A DNA stretch of 64,000 nt from Aplectana chamaeleonis (taxonomy: Eukaryota > Nematoda > Chromadorea > Rhabditida > Cosmocercidae), in contig JAPDOI010001156.1 of NCBI GenBank assembly GCA_029168955.1, positions 62,001 to 126,000 on the forward strand, read 5' to 3'. Every line of letters begins with the position of its first letter. Position 1 is the first letter of the stretch. The notes below the pieces were generated by a model. It made no database searches. It saw only the letters and a list, made by a program, of their open reading frames with translations, and was not told where the DNA came from. This document shows, in pieces, positions 49,901 to 61,000 of this stretch. The position numbers and the translations under genes were made by a program.

Positions 49901-52900
49901 ATCTTGGCTCCCGCACCCTTTATCCGTCGTCCGGCGCACTCTCCCTTGGGTCCCACACACTTTCTACGGCGTTCAGCGCACTCTACCTTGGGTCTCGCAA
50001 ACTTTCTACGTCGTCCGGCGCACTTCCACTTGGGTCCCGCACACTTTCTACGGCGTCCGGCGCACTCTACCTTGGGTCCCGCGCACTTTCTACGGTGTCA
50101 GGCGCACTCCCACCTGGGTCCCACATCACTTTCTACAGCGTCCGGCGCACTCTACCTTGGGTCCCGCACACTTTCTACGTCGTCCGGCGCACTTCCACTT
50201 GAGTCCCGCACACTTTCTACGTCGTCCGGCGCACTCTACCTTGGGTCCCACACACATTCTACGGCGTCCGGCGCACTCTACCTTGGGTCCCACACACTTT
50301 CTACGGCGTCCGGCGCACTCTACCTTGGGTCCCGCACACTTTCTACGGCGTCCTACGCACTTCCACTTGGGTCCCGCACACTTTCTACGGCGTCCGGAGC
50401 ACTCTACCTTGAGTCCCACACACTTTCTACGGCGTCCTACGCACTTCCACCTTGGGTCCCACACACTTTCTACGGCGTCCCGCGCACTTCCACTTGGGTC
50501 CCGCACACTTCCTACGGCGTCCTGCGCACTCCCATTTGGGTCCCGCACACATTCTACGGCGTCCGGCGCACTCCACCTTGGGTCCCGCACACTTCCTACG
50601 GCGTCCGGCGCACTTCCCATTTGGGTCCCGCACATCTCTACGGCGTCCTACGCACTCACTTGGGTCCCGCACACTTTCCTACGGCGTCCGGCGCACTCGC
50701 ATTTGGGTCCCACACACTTTCTACGGCGTCAGGCGCCCTCTACCTTGGGTCCCGCACACTTCCTACCGCGTTCTGCGCACTCCTACTTGGGTCCCGCACA
50801 CTTTTCTTCGGCGTCCTACGCACTTCCACTTGGGTCCCGCACGCTTCCTACGACGTCCGGCGCACCTTTTGGGTCCCACACACTTCCGTCCGGCGCACTC
50901 CCACTCGGGTCCCACACACTTACAACGGCGTCCGACGCACTACCACTGGGTCCCGCACACTTTCTACGACGTCCGGCGCACTCTACCTTGGGTCCCGCAC
51001 ACTTTCTACGGCGTCCAGCGCATTCGCCTTTGGGTCCCACACACTTTCTACGTCGTCCGGCGCACTCGACCTTGGGTCCCACACACTTTCTACGGCGTCC
51101 TACGCACTTCCACTTGGGTCTGCACACTTCCTACGTCGTCCGGCGCACTTCCCTTTGGTCCCACACACTTTCTACGGCGTCCTACGCACTTCCACTTGTC
51201 CCACACACTTTCTACGGCGTCCGGCGCACTCCACTTGGGTCCCGCACACTTTCTACGGCGTCCGGCGCACTCGCACTTGGGTCCCACACACTTCCACGGC
51301 GTCCGGCGCACTCTACCTTGAGTCCCGCACACTTTCTACGTCGTCCGGCGCACTCTACCTTGGGTCCCGCACACTTTCTACGGCGTCCGGCGCACTCTAC
51401 CCTGGGTCCCACACACTTCTACGGCGTCCGGCGCACTCTACCTTGGGTCCCGCACACTTTCTACGTCGTCCGGCGCACTCTACCTTGGGTCCCACACACT
51501 TTCTACGGCGTCCGGCGCACTTCTACCTTGGGTCCCACACACTTTCTACGGCGTCCTGGCGCATTCCCACTTTGAGTCCCGCACACTTTTACGGCGTACT
51601 GCGCACTCCCACCTACGACGTCCGGCGCACTCGCATTTGGCCCCGCACACTTCCTACGGCGTCCTACGCACTTCCACTTGAGTCCCGCACACTTTCTACG
51701 GCGTCCGGCGCACTCTACCTTGGGTCCCGCACACTTTCTACGTCGTCCGGCGCACTCTACCTTGTCCCGCACACTTTCTACGGCGTCCGGCGCACTCTAC
51801 CTTGGGTCCCACACACTTTCTACGGCGTCCGGCGCACTCTACCTTGGGTCCCGCACACTTTCTACGGCGTCCTACGCACTTCCACTTGAGTCCCGCACAC
51901 TTTCTACGTCGTCCGGCGCACTCTACCTTGGGTCCCACACACTTTCTACGGCGTCCGGCGCACTCTACCTTGGGTCCCGCACACTTTCTACGGCGTCCTA
52001 CGCACTTCCACTTGAGTCCCGCACACTTTCTACGTCGTCCGGCGCACTCTACCTTGGGTCCCGCACACTTTCTACGTCGTCCGGCGCACTCTACCTTGGG
52101 TCCCGCACACTTTCTACGGCGTCCTACGCACTTCCACTTGGGTCCGCACACTTTCTACGTCGTCAGGCGCACTCTGACCTTGGGTCCCGCACACACTTCT
52201 ACGTCGTCCGGCGCACTCTACCTTGGGTCCCACACACTTTCTACGGCGTCCGGGCGCACTCCACCTTGGGTCCCACACACTTTCTACGGCGTCCAGCGCA
52301 CTCTACCTGGGTCCCGCACACTTTCTACGGCGTCCCACGCACTTCCACTTGAGTCCCGCACACTTTCTACGGCGTCCGGCGCACTCTACCTTGGGTTCCA
52401 CACACTTTCTACGGCGTCCGGCGCACTCTACCTTGGGTCCCACACACTTTCTACGGCGTCGTCCGGCGCACTCTACCATTTGGGTCCCACACACTTTCTA
52501 CGGCGTCCGGCGCACTCTACCTTGGGTCCCACACACTTTCTGCGGCGTCCTGCGCACTTCCACTTGGGTCCCGCACACTTTCTACGGCGTACTGCGCACT
52601 CCCAATTGTCCCGCACACATTCTTTCGGCGTTTTCCGGCGCACTTCCACTTGGATCCCGCACGCTTTCTACGACGTCCGGCGCACTGCATTTGGGTCCCG
52701 CATCACTTCCTACGGCGTCCCACGCACTCTACCACGAGTCCCGCACACTTTCTACGTCGTCCGGCGCACTCTACCTTGGGTCCCGCACACTTTCTACGGC
52801 GTCCTGCGCACTCTACCTTGGGTCCCGCACACTTCCTACGGCGTCCGGCGCACTTCCACTTGGGTCCCGCACACTTTCTACGTCGTCCGGCGCACTCTAC

Positions 52901-54868
52901 CTTGGGTCCCACACACTTTCTACGGCGTCCGGCGCACTCTCTACCTTGGGTCCCGCACACTTTCTACGGCGTCCGGCGCACTTCCACTCTGAGTCCCGCA
53001 CACCTCCCTACGGCGTCCGGCGCACTCTACCTTGGGTCCCGCACACTTTCTACGTCGTCCAGCGCACTCTACCTTGTCCCGCACACTTTCTACGGCGTCC
53101 TACGCACTTCCACTTGGGTCCCGCACACTTTCTACGTCGTCAGGCGCACTCTACCTTGAGTCCCGCACACATTCTACGTCGTCCGGCGCACTCTACCTTG
53201 GGTCCCACACACTTTCTACGGCGTCCAGCGCACTCTACCTTGGGTCCCGCACACTTTCTACGGCGTCCTTACGCACTTCCACTTGTCCCGCACACTTTCT
53301 ACGGCGTCCGGCGCACTCTACCCGTCTCGCACACTTTCTACGTCGTCCGGCGCACTTCTACCTTGGGTCCCACACACTTTCTACGGCGTCCGGCGCACTC
53401 TACCTTAGGTCCCACACACTTTCTGCGGCGTCCTGCGCATTCCCACTTGAGTCCCGCACACTTTCTACGGCGTACTGCGCACTCAATTGGGTCCCGCGCA
53501 TTCTTCGGCGTTTTGCGCAGTTCCACTTAAATCCCCGCACGCTTCCTACGACGTCCGGCGCACCGCATTTGGTCCGCACACTTCCTACGGCGTCCTACGC
53601 ACTCCACTTGAGTCCCGCACACTTTACGGCGTCCGGCGCACTCTGCCTTGGGTCCCGCACACTTTCTACGTCGCCCGGCGCACTTACCTTGGGTCCCGCA
53701 CACTTTCTACGCGGCGTCTACGCACTTCACTTGGGTCCGCACACTTTTTACGGCGTCCGGCGCACCCCACCTTGGGTCCCGCACACTTTCTACGTCGTCC
53801 GGCGCACTTTACCTTGGGTCCCGCACACTTCCTACGGCGTCCTACGGCGTCCTACGCACTTCCACTTGTCCCGCACACTTTCTACGTCAGTCCGGCGCAC
53901 TGCTACCTGGGTCCCACACACTTTCTTACGGCGTCCGGCGCACTCTACCTTGGGTCCCGCACACTTTCTACGGCGTCCTACGCACTTCCACCTTGGGTCC
54001 CGCACACTTTCTACGTCGTCCGGCGCACTCTCACCTTGGGTCCCGCACACTTTCTACGTCGTCCAGCGCACTCTACCTTGGGTCTCGCACACTTTCTACG
54101 GCGTCCTACGCACTTCCACTTGGGTCCCGCACACTTTCTACGGCGTCAGGCGCACTTTGCCTGAGTCCCGCACACATCTAAAATTGAGCGTCCTGGCTTG
54201 GGTCCCACACTTTCTACGGCGTCCGGCGCACTGTCCCGCACACTTTCTACGGCGTCCTACGCACTTCCACTGGGTCCGCACACTTTCTATGGCGTCCGGC
54301 GCACTCTACCTTGGGTCTCGCATCACTTTCTACGTCGTCCGGCGCACTCTACCTGTCCCACACATTTCTACGGCGTCCGGCGCACTCTACCTTAGGTCCC
54401 ACATTTCTGCGGCGTCCTGCGCATTCCCACTTGGTCCGGCACAATTTCTACGGCGTACCGCGCACTCCCACCAAGTCCCGCGCACATTCTTCGGCGTTTT
54501 GCGCAGTTCCACTTGGATCCCGCACGCTTCCTACGACGTCCGGCGCACTCGCATTTGCTTCCGCACACTTCCTACGGCGTCCTACGCACTTCCACTTGAT
54601 CCCGCACACTTCTACGTCGTCCGGCGCACTCTACCTAGTCCCGCACACTTTCTACGTCGCCCGGCGCATTTACCTTGTCCCACAATACTTTCTACGGCGT
54701 CCGGCGCACTCTACCTGTCCCACACGCTTTCTACGGCGTCCGGCGCACTCTTCACTTGTCCCGCATCACTTCTACGGCGTCCGGCGCACTTGTTTGTCCC
54801 GCACACTTTCTACGTCGTCCGGCGCACTTCATCCATTTGTCCACACACTTTCTACGGAGTCCGGAGCA
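44000..54868 (+). other. indel-rich, decayed part of array B
   Basis: Monomers here often differ by short insertions or deletions. Examples are CCACTCTGATCCC (44,015), CCCGCAACAC (44,862), TCTACTGGCGTCC (46,268), TTCTTTCTGCGG (46,451), GGCGTTGGGTCCCGC (48,422), and CTTGTCCCGCAC with GGG lost (for example 51,762, 53,074 and 53,283). Density is highest from about 53,400 to 54,868, next to the inversion. Substitution-only higher-order copies are hard to follow. This fits either array-edge decay or a weak assembly consensus. Confidence 0.75.
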
Positions 54869-54910
54869 TTTTATTGTGAAAGACACATAGGTCCAGAGCC
54901 TCATTTCATT
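54869..54910. other. non-satellite spacer at the orientation switch
   Basis: After GGAGTCCGGAGCATTT the satellite is lost for about 40 bp (TATTGTGAAAGACACATAGG, GTCCAGAGCCTCATTTCATT). It is the only non-satellite stretch of this size inside the arrays outside the main island. It resembles nothing I recognise. Confidence 0.75.
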
Positions 54911-55002
54911 TGAGCCCCGCACACTTTCTACGGCGTACTGCGCAAAGTGTGCGGGACTCAAGTGGGAGTGCGCAGTACGCCGTAGAAAGTGTGCGGGACT
55001 CA
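54911..55002. repeat. palindromic junction where the satellite inverts
   Basis: A 34-bp left arm (54,911-54,944, ending CGGCGTACTGCGCA) and a 34-bp right arm (54,969-55,002, starting TGCGCAGTACGCCG) are reverse complements with one mismatch. They surround a 24-bp spacer that is itself - orientation satellite (AAGTGTGCGGGACTCAAG). The switch point is therefore at 54,944/54,945, with the + array stopping after GCGCA and the - array starting at AAGTG. Both arms belong to the rare TACTGCGCA monomer class. Confidence 0.9.
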
Positions 55003-58000
55003 AGTGGGAATGCGCAAGACGCCGCAGGAAGTGTGTGGGACCCAAGGCAGAGTGCGCCGGACGCCGTAGAAAGTGGGCGGGACTCAAGTGGGAATGCGCA
55101 AGACGCCGCAGGAAGTGTGTGGGACCCAAGGTAGAGTGGCGCCGGACGCCGTAGAAAGTGTGGACCCAAGGTAGAGTGCGCCGGACGCCGTAGAAAGTGT
55201 GTGGGACCCAAGGTAGAGGGACATGCCGGACGCCGTAGAAAGTGTGCGTGACCTGGTGGAGTGCGCGCGACGCCATAGAACGTGTGGACTCGCGGGAATG
55301 CGCGGGACGCCGTAGGAAGTGTGCGTGGACCCAAATGCGAGTGCGCCGGACGACGAAGAAAGTGTGCGTGGACCCATGGAAGTGAGTAGGACGCCCATAG
55401 AAAGTGTGCGTGACCCAAGGTAGAGTGCGCCGGACGCCGTAGAAAGTGGGTGGGACCCAAGGCAGAGTGCGCGGACGCCGTAGAAAGTGTGCGGGACTCA
55501 AGTGGGAATGCGCAAGACGCCGCAGGAAGTGTGTGGGACCCAAGGTAGAGTGCGCCGGACGCCGTAGAAAGTGTGTGGGACCCAAGGTAGAGTGGCGCCG
55601 GACGCCGTAGAAAGTGTGTGGGACCCAAGGTAGAGGGCGCCGGACGCCGTAGAAAGTGTGCGTGACCTGCGGGAGTGCGCGCGACGCCATAGAACGTGTG
55701 CGGGACTCGCGGGAATGCGCGGGACGCCGTAGGAAGTGTGCGGACCCAAATGCGAGGAAGTGCGCCGGACGACGAAGAAAGGGTGCGGGAGGCGAGTGGA
55801 AGTGAGTAGGACGCCCATAGAAAGTGTGCGTGACCCAAGGTAGAGTGCGCCGGACGCCGTAGAATGTGTGTGGGACCCAAGGTAGAGTGCGCCGGATGAC
55901 GTAGAAAGTGTGAGGGACTCAATTGGAAGTGCGTAGGACGCCGTAGAAAGTGTGCGGGACCCAAGGTAGAGTGCGCCGGACGCCGTAGAAAGTGTGTGGG
56001 TGCCAAGGTAGAGGGCGCCGGACGCCGTAGAAAAGTGTGCGTGACCCAAGTGGGAGTGCGCGGGACGCCATAGAAAGTGTGCGGGACTCAAGTGGGAATG
56101 CGCGGGACGCCGTAGGAAGTGTGCGGGACCCAAATGCGAGTGCGCCGGACGTCGTAGTAAAGTGTGCGTGACCCAGGTGGGAGTGCGCAGTACGCCGTAG
56201 AAAGTGTGCGGGACTCAAGTGGGAATGCGCAAGACGCCGCAGGAAGTGTGTGGGACCCAAGGTAGAGTGCGCCGGACGCCGTAGAATGTGTGTGGGACCC
56301 AAGGTAGAGTGCGCCGGACGACGTAGAAAGTGTGCGGGACTCAAGTGGAAGTGCGTAGGACGCCGTAGAAAGTGTGCGGGACCCAAGGTAGAGTGCGCCG
56401 GACGCCGTAGATTGTGTGTGGGACCCAAGGTAGAGTGCGCCGGACGACGAAGAAAGTGTGCGGGACTCAAGTGGAAGTGAGTAGGACGCCGTAGAAAGTG
56501 TGCGTGACCCAAGGTAGAGTGCGCCGGACGCCGTAGAAAGTTTGTGGGACCCAAGGCAGAGTGCGCCGGACGCCGTAGAAAGTGTGCGGGACTCAAGTGG
56601 AAATGCGCAAGACGCCGCAGGAAGTGTGTGGGACCCAAGGTAGAGTGCGCCGGACGCCGTAGAAAGTGTGTGGGACCCAAGGTAGAGTGCGCCGGACTCC
56701 GTAGAAAGTGTGTGGGACCCAAGGTAGAGTGCGCCGGACGCCGAAGAAAGTGTGTGGGACCCAAGGTAGAGGGCGCCGGGCGCCGTAGAAAAGTGTGCGT
56801 GACCCAAGTGGGAGTGCGCGCGACGCCATAGAACGTGTGCGGGACTCAAGTGGGAATGCGCGGGACGCCGTAGGAAGTGTGCGGGACCCAAATGCGAGTG
56901 CGCCGGACGACGAAGAAAGTGTGCGGGACTCAAGTGGAAGTGAGTAGGACGCCCATAGAAAGTGTGCGTGACCCAAGGTAGAGTGCGCCGGACGCCGTAG
57001 AAAGTGGGTGGGACCCAAGGCAGAGTGCGCCGGACGCCGTAGAAAGTGTGCGGGACTCAAGTGGGAATGCGCAAGACGCCGCAGGAAATGTGTGGGACCC
57101 AAGGTAGAGTGCGCCGGACGACGTAGAAAGTGTGCGGGACTCAAGTGGAAGTGCGTAGGACGCCGTAGAAAGTGTGCGGGACCCAAGGTAGAGTGCGCCG
57201 GACGCCGTAGATTGTGTGTGGGACCCAAGGTAGAGTGCGCCGGACGACGTAGAAAGTGTGCGGGACCCAAGTGGGAGTGCACAGGACGCCGGAGAAAGTG
57301 TGCGGGACCCAAGCGGGAGTGCACAGGACGCCGGAGAAAGTGTGCGGGACCAAAGTGGAAGTGCGTAGGACGCCGTAGAAAGTGTGCGGGTCCCAAGGTA
57401 GAGTGCGCCGGACGCCGTAGAAAGTGTGTGGGACCCAAGGTAGAGTGCGCCGGACGCCGTAGAAAGTGTGTGGGACCCAAGGTAGAGTGCGCCGGACGCC
57501 GTAGAAAGTGTGTGAGACCCAAGGTTGAGGGCGCCGGACGCCGTAGAAAAGTGTGCGTGACCCAAGTGGGAGTGCGCGCGACGCCATAGAAAGTGTGCGG
57601 GACTCAAGTGGGAATGCGCGGGACGCCGTAGGAAGTGTGCGGGACCCAAATACGAGTGCGCCGGACGTTGTAGGAAGCGTGCGGGTTCCAAGTGGAACTG
57701 CGCAAAACGCCGAAGAATGTGTGCGTGACCCAAGTGGGAGTGCGCGGGACGCCATAGAAAGTGTGCGGGACTCAAGTGGGAGTGCGCAGTACGCCGTAGA
57801 AAATGTGCGGGACCCAAGGTAGAGTGCGCCGGACGCCGTAGATTGTGTGTGGGACCCAAGGTAGAGTGCGCCGGACGACGAAGAAAGTGTGCGGGACTCA
57901 AGTGGAAGTGAGTAGGACGCCGTAGAAAGTGTGCGTGACCCAAGGTAGAGTGCGCCGGACGCCGTAGAAAGTGTGTGGGCGCCAAGGTAGAGGGCGCCGG

Positions 58001-61000
58001 ACGCCGTAGAAAAGTGTGCGTGACCCAAGTGGGAGTGCGCGGGACGCCATAGAAAGTGTGCGGGACTCAAGTGGGAATGCGCGGGACGCCGTAGGAAGTG
58101 TGCGGGACCCAAGGTAGAGTGCGCCGGACGACGAAGAAAGTGTGCGGGACTCAAGTGGAAGTGAGTAGGACGCCGTAGAAAGTGTGCGTGACCCAAGGTA
58201 GAGTGCGCCGGACGCCGTAGAAAGTGGGTGGGACCCAAGGTAGAGTGCGCCGGACGACGTAGAAAGTGTGAGGGACTCAAGTGGAAGTGCGTAGGACGCC
58301 GTAGAAAGTGTGCGGGACCCAAGGTAGAGTGCGCCGGACGCCGTAGAAAGTGTGTGGGTGCCAAGGTAGAGGGCGCCGGACGCCGTAGAAAAGTGTGCGT
58401 GACCCAAGTGGGAGTGCGCGGGACGCCATAGAAAGTGTGCGGGACTCAAGTGGGAATGCGCGGGACGCCGCAGGAAGTGTGTGGGACCCAAGGTAGAGTG
58501 CGCCGGACACCGTAGAATGTGTGTGGGACCCAAGGTAGAGTGCGCCGGACGACGTAGAAAGTGTGCGGGACTCAAGTGGAAGTGCGTAGGACGCCGTAGA
58601 AAGTGTGCGGGACCCAAGGTAGAGTGCGCCGGACGCCGTAGATTGTGTGTGGGACCCAAGGTAGAGTGCGCCGGACGACGAAGAAAGTGTGCGGGACTCA
58701 AGTGGAAGTGAGTAGGACGCCGTAGAAAGTGTGCGTGACCCAAGGTAGAGTGCGCCGGACGCCGTAGAAAGTGGGTGGGACCCAAGGCAGAGTGCGCCGG
58801 ACGCCGTAGAAAGTGTGCGGGACTCAAGTGGGAATGCGCAAGACGCCGCAGGAAGTGTGTGGGACCCAAGGTAGAGTGCGCCGGACGCCGTAGAATGTGT
58901 GTGGGACCCAAGGTAGAGTGCGCCGAACGACGTAGAAAGTGTGCGGGACTCATGGAGAGTGCGTAGGCCGCCGTAGAAAGTATGCGGGACCCAAGGTAGA
59001 GTGCGCCGGCCGCCGTAGAAAGTGTGTGTGACCCAAGGCAGAGTGCGCCGGACGCCGTAAAAAGTGTGTGGGACCCAAGGTAGAGTGCGCCGGACGACGT
59101 AGAAAGTGTGTGGGACCCAAGGTAGAGTGGCGCCGGACGCCGTAGAAAGTGTGCGGGACCCAAGTGGGAGTGCACAGGACGCCGGAGAAAGTGTGCGGGA
59201 CCAAAGTGGAAGTGTGTAGGACGCCATAGAAAGTGTGCGCGGTACTCAAGGTAGAATGCGCCGGACGTTGTAGAAAGCGTGCGAGATCAAGGTAGAGTGC
59301 GCAAAACGCCGAAGAATGTGCGGGACCCAAGGGAGTGCGCCGGACGCCGCAGAAAGTGTGCGGGACTCAAGTGGGAATGCGCAAGACGCCGCAGGAAGTG
59401 TGTGGGACCCAAGGTAGAGTGCGCCGGACGCCGTAGAATGTGTGTGGGACCCAAGGTAGAGGGCGCCGGACGCCGTAGAAAAGTGTGCGTGACCCAAGTG
59501 GGAGTGCGCGCGACGCCATAGAACGTGTGTGGGACTCAAGTGGGAATGCGCCGGACGCCGTAGAAAGTGGGTGGGACCCAAGGCAGAGTGCGCCGGACGC
59601 CGTAGAAAGTGTGCGGGACTCAAGTGGGAATGCGCAAGACGCCGCAGGAAATGTGTGGGACCCAAGGTAGAGTGCGCCGGACGACGTAGAAAGTGTGCGG
59701 GACTCAAGTGGAAGTGAGTAGGACGCCGTAGAAAGTGTGCGTGACCCAAGGTAGAGTGCGCCGGACGCCGTAGAAAGTGGGTGGGACCCAAGGCAGAGTG
59801 CGCCGGACGCCGTAGAAAGTGTGCGGGACTCAAGTGGGAATGCGCAAGACGCCGCAGGAAGTGTGTGGGACCCAAGGTAGAGTGCGCCGGACGCCGTAGA
59901 ATGTGTGTGGGACCCAAGGTAGAGTGCGCCGAACGACGTAGAAAGTGTGCGGGACTCAAGTGGAAGTGCGTAGGACGCCGTAGAAAGTGTGCGGGACCCA
60001 AGGTAGAGTGCGCCGGACGCCGTAGATTGTGTGTGGGACCCAAGGTAGAGTGCGCCGGACGACGAAGAAAGTGTGCGGGACTCAAGTGGAAGTGAGTATG
60101 ACGCCGTAGAAAGTGTGCGTGACCCAAGGTAGAGTGCGCCGGACGCCGTAGAAAGTGTGTGTGACCCAAGGCAGAGTGCGCCGGACGCCGTAAAAAGTGT
60201 GTGGGACCCAAGGTAGAGTGCGCCGGACGACGTAGAAAGTGTGCGGGACCCAAGGTAGAGTGCGCCGGACGCCGTAGAAAGTGTGCGGGACCCAAGTGGG
60301 AGTGCACAGGACGCCGGAGAAAGTGTGCGGGACCAAAGTGGAAGTGTGTAGGACGCCATAGAAAGTGTGCGGTACTCAAGTGGGAATGCGCGGGACGCCG
60401 TAGGAAGTGTGCGGGACCCAAATGCGAGTGCGCCGGACGTTGTAGGAAGCGTGCGAGATCCAAGTGGAACTGCGCAAAACGCCGAAGAATGTGTGCGGGA
60501 CCCAATTGGGAGTGCGCAGTACGCCGTAGAAAGTGTGCGGGACTCAAGTGGGAATGCGCAAGACGCCGCAGGAAGTGTGTGGGACCCAAGGTAGAGTGCG
60601 CCAAACGCCGTAGAATGTGTGTGGGACCCAAGGTAGAGGGCGCCGGACGCCGTAGAAAAGTGTGCGTGACCCAAGTGGGAGTGCGCGCGACGCCATAGAA
60701 CGTGTGCGGGACTCAAGTGGGAATGCGCATGACGCCGTAGGAAGTGTGCGGGACCCAAATGCGAGTGCGCCGGACGACGAAGAAAGTGTGCGGGACTCAA
60801 GTGGAAGTGAGTAGGACGCTCATAGAAAGTGTGCGTGACCCAAGGTAGAGTGCGCCGGACGCCGTAGAAAGTGGGTGGGACCCAAGGCAGAGTGCGCCGG
60901 ACGCCGTAGAAAGTGTGCGGGACTCAAGTGGGAATGCGCAAGACGCCGCAGGAAATGTGTGGGACCCAAGGTAGAGTGCGCCGGACGACGTAGAAAGTGT

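Larger units (their letters stand above)
35603..54868 (+). repeat. 42-bp satellite array B
   Basis: Same monomer family and same orientation as array A, about 459 units. It begins abruptly inside a monomer at CTACCTTGGGTCCCGCACAC, directly after ATACTA. The phase does not continue the left array exactly, so the island was not a clean insertion into an otherwise intact monomer. From 35.6 to about 44 kb the array is regular with rich variant order. After that, indels become steadily more frequent and long open frames break up. The TTCTTCGG-type monomer recurs, mostly singly, and in this array I did not see the 168/168 triplet common in array A. Confidence 0.97.
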
